DNA from: an uncultured Acidimicrobiales bacterium
GTDB lineage: Bacteria > Actinomycetota > Acidimicrobiia > Acidimicrobiales > CADCTF01
Assembly: GCA_902805655.1 (NCBI GenBank)
Contig: CADCTF010000104.1
Location: forward strand, 1 to 38,301
Direction of reading: 5' to 3'
DNA length: 38,301 nt
Under the pieces are notes generated by a model. The model had not been told where the DNA came from and searched no databases. It saw nothing but the letters and a program-made list of their open reading frames with translations. Below are positions 8,583 through 15,058 of this stretch, piece by piece. The position numbers were made by a program, and so were the translations under genes. Positions within the stretch are counted from its first letter, which is position 1, and the number at the start of each line of letters is the position of its first letter.

Positions 8583-8618
8583 GATCAATCCCACTTGATG
8601 CATCAAGTGCGATTGATC
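8583..8618. promoter_or_regulatory. 36-bp double palindromic ArsR-type operator
   Basis: The whole 36 bp is self-complementary except for one base pair (positions 9 and 28). It contains two ArsR-like units, each ATCAA-N6-TTGAT (8585-8600 and 8601-8616), placed end to end around the central TGATGCATCA. It ends 34 bp upstream of the preferred ArsR-fusion start codon, so it is the probable auto-regulatory operator. Confidence 0.75.
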
Positions 8619-8643
8619 GGCCCTTCCGGCTGGCGGCTACGAG

Positions 8644-9090
8644 TCACGAAGCCTCGGTGATGCCGAGCTCGGCAGCCGTTGCCGGTCGGCGCACTCCGTC
8701 GCGCTCGATGACGACGGTGAGCCCCTGTTCCTGGAAGGCCTCTCGCAGGGCCGTGGGTCCCTCGTGAGCGGTGTCGGGCAGGCGATAGAACTCGTCGAGG
8801 ATCTGTTGGGCGACGGGGTCGTCGACCACGGTGGCCTCCCACAGGACCTCGGTGTCGGTGCGGGTGATGGTGAAGGTGAAGAACGCGCAGCACGCCTGCT
8901 CACGAGCCGCGAGGTCCCGGACCTGGTGCTCGACGTCGTCGTCGCTGGGGAACCGGAACCGGATGCCCTCCGCGGTTCGGTCCCTGGAGATCAGGCAGTT
9001 GGCAAAGAGGTGGTGGTACTCGGCGAGCCGCCCCTGCAGGGTGTCGGGGGCCTCGGTCATGTCGCAGACGATCGGGATGTCGGTAGGCAT
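8644..9090 (-). CDS. Uncharacterised small protein with a Cys-Cys motif, under MerR-type promoter
   Basis: 148 residues, soluble, no signal peptide. I do not recognise a named family. The centre reads LAAREQACCAFFTFTI; vicinal cysteines followed by aromatic residues are reminiscent of small proteins encoded beside heavy-metal MerR regulators in actinobacteria. A further Cys lies near position 32. The C-terminal part (TVVIERDGVRRPATAAELG) looks like a separate short unit. It is divergent from merR, and its promoter carries the dyad. With the transcription start predicted at the ATG, the mRNA would be leaderless. Metal binding or sensing is inference. ATG at codon 11 (MTEAPDTLQ) is an alternative start. 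Confidence 0.75.
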   Translation of the reverse strand: MPTDIPIVCDMTEAPDTLQGRLAEYHHLFANCLISRDRTAEGIRFRFPSDDDVEHQVRDLAAREQACCAFFTFTITRTDTEVLWEATVVDDPVAQQILDEFYRLPDTAHEGPTALREAFQEQGLTVVIERDGVRRPATAAELGITEAS

Positions 9091-9096
9091 GAGCCC

Positions 9097-9128
9097 ACGG
9101 TAGAGTCTGGACCTAGGTCCAGAGTCAA
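9097..9128 (-). promoter_or_regulatory. MerR-type promoter with 20-bp spacer
   Basis: On the minus strand TTGACT (9123-9128), a 20-bp spacer and TACCGT (9097-9102). The spacer holds the perfect 18-bp palindrome TCTGGACCTAGGTCCAGA (9106-9123). An over-long spacer with central dyad is the hallmark of MerR-family activation by DNA distortion. From memory, the E. coli zntA promoter also begins TTGACTCTGGA and has a 20-bp spacer. It points toward the Cys-Cys protein gene. Confidence 0.82.
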
Positions 9129-9139
9129 GGGGTGGGACG

Positions 9140-9520
9140 ATGAAGATCGGTCAGGTGGCGGCCCAGGCCGAGGTGACTGTCGACACCGTCCGCTTCTACG
9201 AGCGGCGCGGCGTGCTCCCGACTCCTGAGCGTTCGAGCTCGGGCTACCGCACCTACACCGACGCGACCGTGGAGCGGATTCGCCTGGCGCGCCGGCTGCA
9301 GGCGTTGGGCCTCACCCTCGACGAGGTGATCGACGCGCTGCACGCGACCGATCGCGGCGGTGCGACCTGTGACTCGGAGCGGTGGCGCCTCGAAGCGGTC
9401 GTCGAGCGCATCGAGGCGAAGATCGCCGAGCTCCGTCGGGTGCGTCGAGAGGTGCGCTCCGTGATGGCGGCCTGCGACAAGGGGTCGTGCCTGTTCGCCG
9501 AACCCGACGTCCCTGCCTGA
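9140..9520 (+). CDS. MerR family metal-responsive regulator
   Basis: 126 residues. The N-terminal winged helix KIGQVAAQAEVTVDTVRFYERRGVL is followed by the dimerisation helix. Cysteines at 77, 112 and 117 (ATCDSE and ACDKGSC) sit where MerR and ZntR have their metal-binding cysteines; the last pair is C-x4-C rather than the C-x8-C usual in MerR. This suggests a soft or divalent metal effector, not identified. It diverges from the Cys-Cys protein gene across a 49-bp gap containing the MerR-type promoter. Its stop lies one base from the stop of the convergent YtkA-like gene. Confidence 0.9.
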   Translation: MKIGQVAAQAEVTVDTVRFYERRGVLPTPERSSSGYRTYTDATVERIRLARRLQALGLTLDEVIDALHATDRGGATCDSERWRLEAVVERIEAKIAELRRVRREVRSVMAACDKGSCLFAEPDVPA

Positions 9521-9521
9521 C

Positions 9522-10094
9522 TCAGGCCGGCGGCCGCCGCCGGAAGAGCGCGCCGGCTCCGACCAGCAGCACCACCAGGACGGCCCCGAGGAGCGCCAGA
9601 GGAGGCCCCGAGTCGTCGGCTGAGTCGGTGGCCGCTTGCTGGCCGGCGGGGCTCGGGACGACAGGCTCGGCGGTCGTCGTCGCCGGCCCGACCACTGTGG
9701 TGGTGGTTGCGGTCGGGAGCTGGACCTCCTGGGTGACCTCGGTGGATGCCACCGGCGTCACGGCCGTGAAGCGCACCGTCCAGCTGCCGGACGTCGGGAA
9801 GGTGACCACCCCCTGGTAGCGCCCGTCCTGATCCGAGGCGGTGAGGACGACCGGGGTCGAGGTGGCACCGGTGGGGGCGATGGGCGTTGCCGTCACCGTG
9901 GCGTTCAGGGCGGCATGTTGGTCGTTCTCCCACACCAGTCGCAGGACGTAGCGGACCGATCCGGCGGCTGTCGGTTCGGCAGGCTCGACGTTGATGATGC
10001 CCCGGCCCTCGTGGGCCAGAGAGGGCTCCTGGGACAGCAGAAGCACGGCGATGCCGATCATGGCCGAGAGGACGGCTCGTCGGAAGCGGGTCAC
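9522..10094 (-). CDS. YtkA/FixH-like secreted, membrane-anchored protein
   Basis: 190 residues from GTG 10094, which overlaps the CopC-CopD stop as GTGA. A signal peptide (about residues 1-28, ending SLAHEG) is followed by a single beta-rich domain, residues about 30-130, with DGRYQGVVTFPTSGSWTVRF, a YtkA-like hallmark also seen at the end of the CopC-CopD protein. Then come a Thr/Ala/Pro-rich linker and one C-terminal membrane helix followed by FRRRPPA. It is probably exposed on the outer face of the membrane and accessory to copper handling, judged by its partner gene. Confidence 0.8.
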   Translation of the reverse strand: MTRFRRAVLSAMIGIAVLLLSQEPSLAHEGRGIINVEPAEPTAAGSVRYVLRLVWENDQHAALNATVTATPIAPTGATSTPVVLTASDQDGRYQGVVTFPTSGSWTVRFTAVTPVASTEVTQEVQLPTATTTTVVGPATTTAEPVVPSPAGQQAATDSADDSGPPLALLGAVLVVLLVGAGALFRRRPPA

Positions 10095-11743
10095 TTGATG
10101 GGCACCTCGAAGGAGACGGTGCGCGGCGTTCCCGCCCGCACGATGGTGGCTTGGAACGTCCAGGTGCCGGGCGACGTCAGCGCGGCGCCGTAGGCCGACA
10201 CGTGACTCGGGGCGATCGGGGTGACGTCGAGACGTCGGGGCGGGATGTCGCCGATGGCGGCCGTCAGCTCGACCGCATCGACGTTGGCGGCGGCCCCGCG
10301 GTCGTCGAAGAAGTACATGTGGATGTCGTTGGCACCGGTGCGGCTGGGGTCCACCTGGACCTGGACGGTGAGGTCCGCCACCGACGTGGTGCCCTCGTAC
10401 GGTCGGCTGTAGGTGGCCTTGGCCGGCGCTTGCCCCACCACCACGGCCGTCACGGCCACGACCACGGTCGCGATGCCGATCTCGAGGCGGACGTTGCGAA
10501 TCAGGGACGACGCGGTGTCGGCGAACCGGGGCAGGTAGACCCGTCGGTTCTCCCATCCGAGCCACACGAGGCCCGCGAACCCTGCGAGCTTCACGAGGAG
10601 CAGGCGGCCGTAGGCGGTGTCGAGCAGCGCGGTGAGGGATCCCACCTGCTCGAACCCGGAGATGGCACCGGTCACGAGGACGGCAGCGGCCGCGATCACC
10701 GCAGCTGCGGAGAACCGCTTCATCACCCCTTCCTGATCAGCCGTGTGGCGCCACACGGCGGCCACGGCGACGAGGCCTCCGACCCACATGGCGGCGGCGC
10801 CGAGGTGCACCACGTCGGCACCAACCGCGAGGCTGCGTCGTTCTGCGGTCCATGCGTGCCCGGTTGCCGACGTGGCGACCAGCGCGACGGCGCCCGCCAC
10901 GGCCGGGGCCCACGGGGCCCGGCGCCAAGCGGGGGCGAGCACGGCCAGGGCGGCGGCCGCGGCGAGCGCTCCCAGCCGCAGCAGCGTCAGCACCCCGGTA
11001 CGGGTGCCGACCGTCAGGTCCCAGGTCACGCCGAGAGCATCCGCCAACGACCGGCCGCTGGCCGCGGCCGCCTGGGTGAAGAGCAGCGCGACGACGGCCG
11101 CCGCCGCGGTGGTGGCGGCGATCGCCACCGCCGTCCGCAGGCGCGCCCTGACGGCACCGCTCGAGCTGACGGCCGAGGCCACGAGTGCGCCACCCACCGT
11201 TGTCAACGAACCGAGAAGGGCGAGCCAGCGAGCGATCACCGCAAGTACGTCGACCGACCTCTGGCTTCCCATGTCGATGGGCGCGGCGCCGGTGCGAGAG
11301 CCGACGTGGAAGATGAACGAACCCGAGCGGTCGTGCCCGTCCGAGCCGACCACTCGCCACACCACCGTGTGGGTGCCCGTCCCTCCGGCGTCGACGGCCG
11401 CCGCGATCACCGCGCCTCCTTCGCGGCGCACGACTCGCCCGCGATCCACTCGTTCACCGTCGCGATCGAGCACCCGCACCGAACCCTCGAAGGTGTCGAC
11501 ACCCTCGTCGAAGCGCAGGAGCACCTCCTCCGGAGCGCGCTCGAGCATGGCGTCGTTGCCGGGCGTGGTCTCCAGCAGGGTGGCGTGGGCGAGGGCGGAA
11601 CCGGCCAGTGGGCCGAGGAGGGCCACCATCACCGCTGCGGCCATCACGGCTCCGACGAGACCGGCCGATCGCCGCGTCACCGGGCGCAGAGCGCTTGCCA
11701 CGCCGCTCGTCGCACAGAGCCACGATATGTCCCGAGCCCTCAT
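10091..11743 (-). CDS. CopC-CopD fusion copper-handling membrane protein
   Basis: 550 residues. After a signal/anchor segment (about 25-50) the CopC domain begins at AHATLLETTPGNDAML, so the copper-ligand His is near the mature N-terminus, and ends with SDGHDRSGSFIFHV, carrying the second conserved His. About eight membrane helices form the CopD part (VVHLGAAAMWVGGLVAVA is typical). The C-terminal 100 residues form another extracytoplasmic beta domain like YtkA. The role is periplasmic-side copper binding and transport into the cytoplasm or resistance. ATG 11743 has no clear ribosome binding site. Located in an operon with an ABC-2 transporter and the YtkA-like protein. Confidence 0.88.
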   Translation of the reverse strand: MRARDISWLCATSGVASALRPVTRRSAGLVGAVMAAAVMVALLGPLAGSALAHATLLETTPGNDAMLERAPEEVLLRFDEGVDTFEGSVRVLDRDGERVDRGRVVRREGGAVIAAAVDAGGTGTHTVVWRVVGSDGHDRSGSFIFHVGSRTGAAPIDMGSQRSVDVLAVIARWLALLGSLTTVGGALVASAVSSSGAVRARLRTAVAIAATTAAAAVVALLFTQAAAASGRSLADALGVTWDLTVGTRTGVLTLLRLGALAAAAALAVLAPAWRRAPWAPAVAGAVALVATSATGHAWTAERRSLAVGADVVHLGAAAMWVGGLVAVAAVWRHTADQEGVMKRFSAAAVIAAAAVLVTGAISGFEQVGSLTALLDTAYGRLLLVKLAGFAGLVWLGWENRRVYLPRFADTASSLIRNVRLEIGIATVVVAVTAVVVGQAPAKATYSRPYEGTTSVADLTVQVQVDPSRTGANDIHMYFFDDRGAAANVDAVELTAAIGDIPPRRLDVTPIAPSHVSAYGAALTSPGTWTFQATIVRAGTPRTVSFEVPIK

Positions 11744-11806
11744 TGGGCAGATCAGCCCGGGCTCCGCCGAGGGGCGGATGCTCGGCGAGGGGATCCCCCT
11801 GTTCGA

Positions 11807-12610
11807 CTACCGGTTGGCATCCTCCCGAACCAGCCGCAGGCCGCCGAGCAGCAGGGCGCCGGCGGCCCAGACGAGCATGGTGATCGCCGCCGACGCGTCG
11901 GTCATGTCGCCCTGAGGCGTCTCCTCCATCAGGAGGAAGAACGCCCCCGACCCGGGGAAGCTGTCGGCGAGCCACTCGTAGCCGAGCCCTCCCAGCAACA
12001 GCGGGAGCACCAGCATCAGGAGGAACAAGGTCACGAGGGCGGCGGCTGCGTTGCGCAGTAGGAAGCCCAAGCCCACCGCGAGGGCAGCCCCCGCCGAGAA
12101 GACGAGCCCGACGGTGGCGACCATGGCGGGGCCCTCGGCCAACGGCAGGACGAGCGCTGAGCCGGCGGTGGTGAAGGCCAACAGCGCGGCGGCCAGCGCC
12201 AGCAGCACACCGAGACCGGTTGCCGCCCCGACCGCCACGGTGGTGCGAGCCGAGAAGAGGACCGCTCGGCGTGGCGTCCACTGCAGGGTCGGCACGATCC
12301 CGCCGGTGGCGAAGTCGGACGTGACGGCGGTGAGGGCGAAGGCGAGGAAGGCGAACTGGGCCGGCATGGCGAGCGACTTCGCCGTCTGCCACGCCGGTCC
12401 TCCCTGGATCTCAACCGGGTCGGCGGCCGACTCGAAGCCCAGGGCGGTGCCCAGCCCTGTGATCACCAAGGTCGCGGCGGCGAGGAACCATCGCGAGGAT
12501 CGCGCCGTCCAGAGTCGGGTCCACTCGGCGGCACAGGTGCGCACGAACAGCCGTCCGGTGGACACCTCGTCACTCGCGTGCACGAGCGGGGTGGTCGACT
12601 GAGCCGTCAT
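11807..12610 (-). CDS. ABC-2 type transporter permease
   Basis: 267 residues with about six membrane helices after an N-terminal cytoplasmic stretch (LFVRTCAAEWTRLWTARSSRWF). The layout, with a large loop after the first helix and FATGGIVPTLQWTPRRA in the next, is typical of actinobacterial ABC-2 permeases. It partners the ATPase directly upstream (4-bp overlap). The substrate is unknown. The operon context with CopC-CopD hints at a link to metal or membrane stress. Confidence 0.88.
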   Translation of the reverse strand: MTAQSTTPLVHASDEVSTGRLFVRTCAAEWTRLWTARSSRWFLAAATLVITGLGTALGFESAADPVEIQGGPAWQTAKSLAMPAQFAFLAFALTAVTSDFATGGIVPTLQWTPRRAVLFSARTTVAVGAATGLGVLLALAAALLAFTTAGSALVLPLAEGPAMVATVGLVFSAGAALAVGLGFLLRNAAAALVTLFLLMLVLPLLLGGLGYEWLADSFPGSGAFFLLMEETPQGDMTDASAAITMLVWAAGALLLGGLRLVREDANR

Positions 12611-13545
12611 CGGGCTGCCTCCGTGGCCGCCGGCACAGGTGCCGGGTGTCCGTGGAACTCCACGCTGCTGCTGGTCAGCTCGATGTAGGCCTGCTCGAGG
12701 GACTGCTCGACCTCGGAGAGGTGGTGAAGGGGTATCCGCAAGGTGTGGGCGAGACGCCCGACCTGCTCGGCGGTGCTGTCCTCGACGTGCAGCTCCTGCG
12801 CGTCGACCCGCTGCACGTTGAGCCCCTTCTCCTGGAGCTGCGTGAGAAGGGAGTCCGCCTCCGGGCTCCGCACCCGCACGTGGAGGTGGCCCAGCCCGCG
12901 CAGGATCTCGTCCACGGTGGCGTCGGCGATCAGGCGGCCGCGGCCGATGACCACGAGACGGTCGGCGATCTGTTGCATCTCGCTCATCAGGTGGCTGGAG
13001 ACCAGGACGGTGCGCCCGTCGTCGGCGAGCCGGCGGAGCAGTCCGCGGAGCCAGAGGACGCCGTCGAGATCCAGCCCGTTGATCGGCTCGTCGAACAGCA
13101 GCACTCCCGGATCCCCGAGGAGCGCAGCCGCGATCCCGAGACGCTGCCGCATCCCGAGCGAGTAGCCCTTGATGCGACGGCGGGCGGCGTCGGCCAGACC
13201 GACCTGCTCGATGACCTCGTCCACCCGGGCGGTCGGGATGCCGTTCGTCCGAGCGGCCACGCGGAGGTGGTTGCGTCCGGTGCGACCGGGGTGCACGGAG
13301 CCCGGGTCGAGCAGCGCACCCACCTCCCGGAGTGGCTCCGAGAGGGTCGAGAACAACCGTCCGTGCACGACTGCGGTTCCCGAGCTGGGCCGGTCGAGCC
13401 CGAGCATCACCCGCATGGTGGTCGACTTCCCCGCCCCATTCGGGCCGAGGAACCCGGTGACCTTCCCGGGCTCGACGTCGAAGCTCAGGTCGTCGACGGC
13501 CAAGACATCGCCATAGCGCTTCGTCAGCCCACGAACCTCAATCAT
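12607..13545 (-). CDS. ABC transporter ATP-binding protein
   Basis: 312 residues. Walker A GPNGAGKSTTMRVMLGL, signature YSLGMRQRLGIAAALLGDP, Walker B VLLFDEPINGLDLDG, switch His VLVSSHLMSEMQQIADR. This is the NatA/BcrA-like class that works with ABC-2 permeases. The C-terminal 90 residues are a regulatory extension. The start overlaps the small membrane-protein gene by 8 bp and the end overlaps the permease gene by 4 bp, so the three are one translational unit. Confidence 0.92.
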   Translation of the reverse strand: MIEVRGLTKRYGDVLAVDDLSFDVEPGKVTGFLGPNGAGKSTTMRVMLGLDRPSSGTAVVHGRLFSTLSEPLREVGALLDPGSVHPGRTGRNHLRVAARTNGIPTARVDEVIEQVGLADAARRRIKGYSLGMRQRLGIAAALLGDPGVLLFDEPINGLDLDGVLWLRGLLRRLADDGRTVLVSSHLMSEMQQIADRLVVIGRGRLIADATVDEILRGLGHLHVRVRSPEADSLLTQLQEKGLNVQRVDAQELHVEDSTAEQVGRLAHTLRIPLHHLSEVEQSLEQAYIELTSSSVEFHGHPAPVPAATEAAR

Positions 13546-13753
13546 CGACGCTCTGCACCCGTTGCGAGCGAAGGACGCCCCTCACGACGGAGGCGATCGC
13601 GCCGATGATGAACAGCGCCCCCAGGAGCTGCAGCTCGGGTGCATCTCCGGCCTCCCCGGCGACCGAGCCGGTGACGCCGATGGCGATGGCCACCACGGCG
13701 AGAACGTACCTCACCGCAGAGCCCCGGCTAAATTCTCGATCTTCGGTAACCAT
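13538..13753 (-). CDS. Small two-helix membrane protein, first gene of the copper/ABC operon
   Basis: 71 residues from ATG 13753. The frame is open to an ATG at 13774, but that codon lies between the predicted -35 and -10 boxes; with ATG 13753 the gap from the -10 is 6 nt, as at the divergent gene, so I prefer the shorter, leaderless form. Two hydrophobic helices (about 14-34 and 43-62) are joined by a short acidic loop (GEAGDAPE). No family recognised. It overlaps the ABC ATPase gene by 8 bp. Confidence 0.65.
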   Translation of the reverse strand: MVTEDREFSRGSAVRYVLAVVAIAIGVTGSVAGEAGDAPELQLLGALFIIGAIASVVRGVLRSQRVQSVDD

Positions 13754-13759
13754 TCGTCG

Positions 13760-13788
13760 ACTATCGCTCAACATCTATCGAAAGTCAA
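13760..13788 (-). promoter_or_regulatory. Leaderless promoter of the copper/ABC operon, with CGATAG repeats
   Basis: On the minus strand TTGACT (13783-13788), 17 nt, GATAGT (13760-13765), then six nucleotides to ATG 13753. CGATAG occurs twice 14 bp apart, once starting 2 nt after the -35 and once overlapping the -10. The divergent promoter at 13813-13841 has the same design. Confidence 0.78.
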
Positions 13789-13812
13789 CAGATACGGTCG
13801 ACTGAGGCCACA

Positions 13813-13841
13813 TTGACACTCGATAGCAAGCCACCGATAGT
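13813..13841 (+). promoter_or_regulatory. Leaderless promoter of the DUF2975-XRE operon, with CGATAG repeats
   Basis: TTGACA (13813-13818), 17 nt, GATAGT (13836-13841), then six nucleotides to GTG 13848. CGATAG at 13821 and 13835, 14 bp apart, in the same places as in the mirror promoter. A regulator bound to the repeats would cover the spacer and -10 of both promoters; the XRE protein encoded by this operon is the natural candidate. Confidence 0.78.
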
Positions 13842-13847
13842 CGGTGT

Positions 13848-14327
13848 GTGCAAAAGCTTCGTCTCGCCGTCGCTCCGCTCCGGTTCCTGCTGGTCCTGCT
13901 GTTCGTGCTCCTCCTGCTCATGCAGGTCATGAGCTTCCCCGGGCAGTTCGCCCACATGGCCGAGGAGTCACCGGAGCTGGCCTACCTGCGGTGGCCGCTC
14001 ACGACGGTGGCCGTGCTGGTGCTGCTGTGCGTCCAGGTGGTGATCGTGTGCACCTGGAAGCTGCTCACCATGGTCGAGGACGGTCGGATCTTCAGCGATG
14101 ACGCGTTCCGGTGGGTGGACCGGATCATGGCGGCGATCGCCGCGGCGTGGACGCTCCTCGCAGGAGTGCTCGTGTTCCTCGTGTTCCGGGCGAACGACCC
14201 CGGGCTCCCGCTGCTGCTCACGGTCATCCTGCTGGGCGGCGCCGTGCTCGGGCTCCTGATGGTGGTGATGCGCGCGCTGCTGAGGCAGGCGACGACACTG
14301 CGGGCCGAGATGGAAGAAGTGATCTGA
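13848..14327 (+). CDS. DUF2975 family membrane protein
   Basis: 159 residues, four membrane helices (about 8-28, 48-68, 95-115, 122-142). Between helices 2 and 3 it has LLTMVEDGRIFSDDAFRWVDRI, the hallmark of DUF2975. This family is typically encoded directly before a small XRE regulator, as here; the stop and the next start overlap as TGATG. The biochemical role is unknown. GTG 13848 lies 6 nt after the -10 and has no ribosome binding site, so the mRNA is probably leaderless. Confidence 0.85.
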   Translation: MQKLRLAVAPLRFLLVLLFVLLLLMQVMSFPGQFAHMAEESPELAYLRWPLTTVAVLVLLCVQVVIVCTWKLLTMVEDGRIFSDDAFRWVDRIMAAIAAAWTLLAGVLVFLVFRANDPGLPLLLTVILLGGAVLGLLMVVMRALLRQATTLRAEMEEVI

Positions 14328-14533
14328 TGGCCATCGTCGTGCGCATCGACGTCGAGCTGGCCAAGCGCAAGATGAGCGTGGGCGAGTTCGCCGAGCGGGT
14401 CGGGCTCACGCCGGCGAACGTGGCTGTGCTGAAGAACGGCCGCGCCAAGGCCGTGCGCTTCAGCACTCTGGAGGCGATGTGCCGGGTGCTCGACTGCCAG
14501 CCTGGCGACCTCCTCGAGTGGGTCGAGGACTGA
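14327..14533 (+). CDS. Small XRE (Cro/cI) family regulator, YozG-like
   Basis: 68 residues, essentially one helix-turn-helix domain: MAIVVRIDVELAKRKMSVGE, then ERVGLTPANVAVLKNGRAKAVRFSTLEAMCRVLDCQPGDLLEW. The stretch KNGRAKAVRFSTLEAMCRVL is characteristic of the YozG-like group paired with DUF2975. The one-base stop/start overlap indicates coupled translation with DUF2975. The likely DNA target is the set of CGATAG repeats in the divergent promoter region (inference). Confidence 0.88.
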   Translation: MAIVVRIDVELAKRKMSVGEFAERVGLTPANVAVLKNGRAKAVRFSTLEAMCRVLDCQPGDLLEWVED

Positions 14534-14555
14534 TCAGCCGCGGGCGCACGACCCA

Positions 14556-15032
14556 CTACGCCCGGATGCGCTTCCCGTAGCTGCGCACCTTCGGCTCGCC
14601 CCGGTACCGGCCGAAGTCCTCGATCGGGTCGTAGCCGGCGGACTCGTAGAGCGACATCGCCTCCGGCTGCTCGGTGCCCGTCTCGAGCCACACCTCGGAG
14701 AACCCGAGCATGAGCGCCTCGCGCTCCAGCCGCTCGAGCACGGCTCGGCTGATGCCGCGTCCACGAGCCTCGGGCACGACGTACATCCGCTTCAGCTCGC
14801 ATCGGCCTCCGCCGATCCGGCGTATCCCGCCGCAAGCCACCGGCACGGAGTCACCCCCGTCCACCTCGAGGAAGCCCACCACGAAGGTGCCTGCCGGCGG
14901 TGAGAACTCCGCCGCATCGTGCGGCTCCTCGGGCTCGCCCCCGCCGTAGCGCGAGCGGATCTCCGCGGACAGGTCCTGCTCCAACGAGCGAGCGACCGGG
15001 TCGGACAGCGGGACGACGTCGAGCCGCAGCAC
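14556..15032 (-). CDS. GNAT family N-acetyltransferase
   Basis: 158 residues from GTG 15032. The acetyl-CoA-binding motif A is RMYVVPEARGRGISRAVLERLE; motif B WLETGTEQPEAMSLYESAGY follows. The N-terminal half has an uncommon GGGEPEEPHDAAEF loop. The substrate is unknown. A TACGAT box 7 nt before the GTG would make it leaderless. Ends 23 bp from the XRE gene, convergent. Confidence 0.85.
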   Translation of the reverse strand: MLRLDVVPLSDPVARSLEQDLSAEIRSRYGGGEPEEPHDAAEFSPPAGTFVVGFLEVDGGDSVPVACGGIRRIGGGRCELKRMYVVPEARGRGISRAVLERLEREALMLGFSEVWLETGTEQPEAMSLYESAGYDPIEDFGRYRGEPKVRSYGKRIRA

Positions 15033-15058
15033 GTGCGGGATCGTACGGCTCGTAAGGG

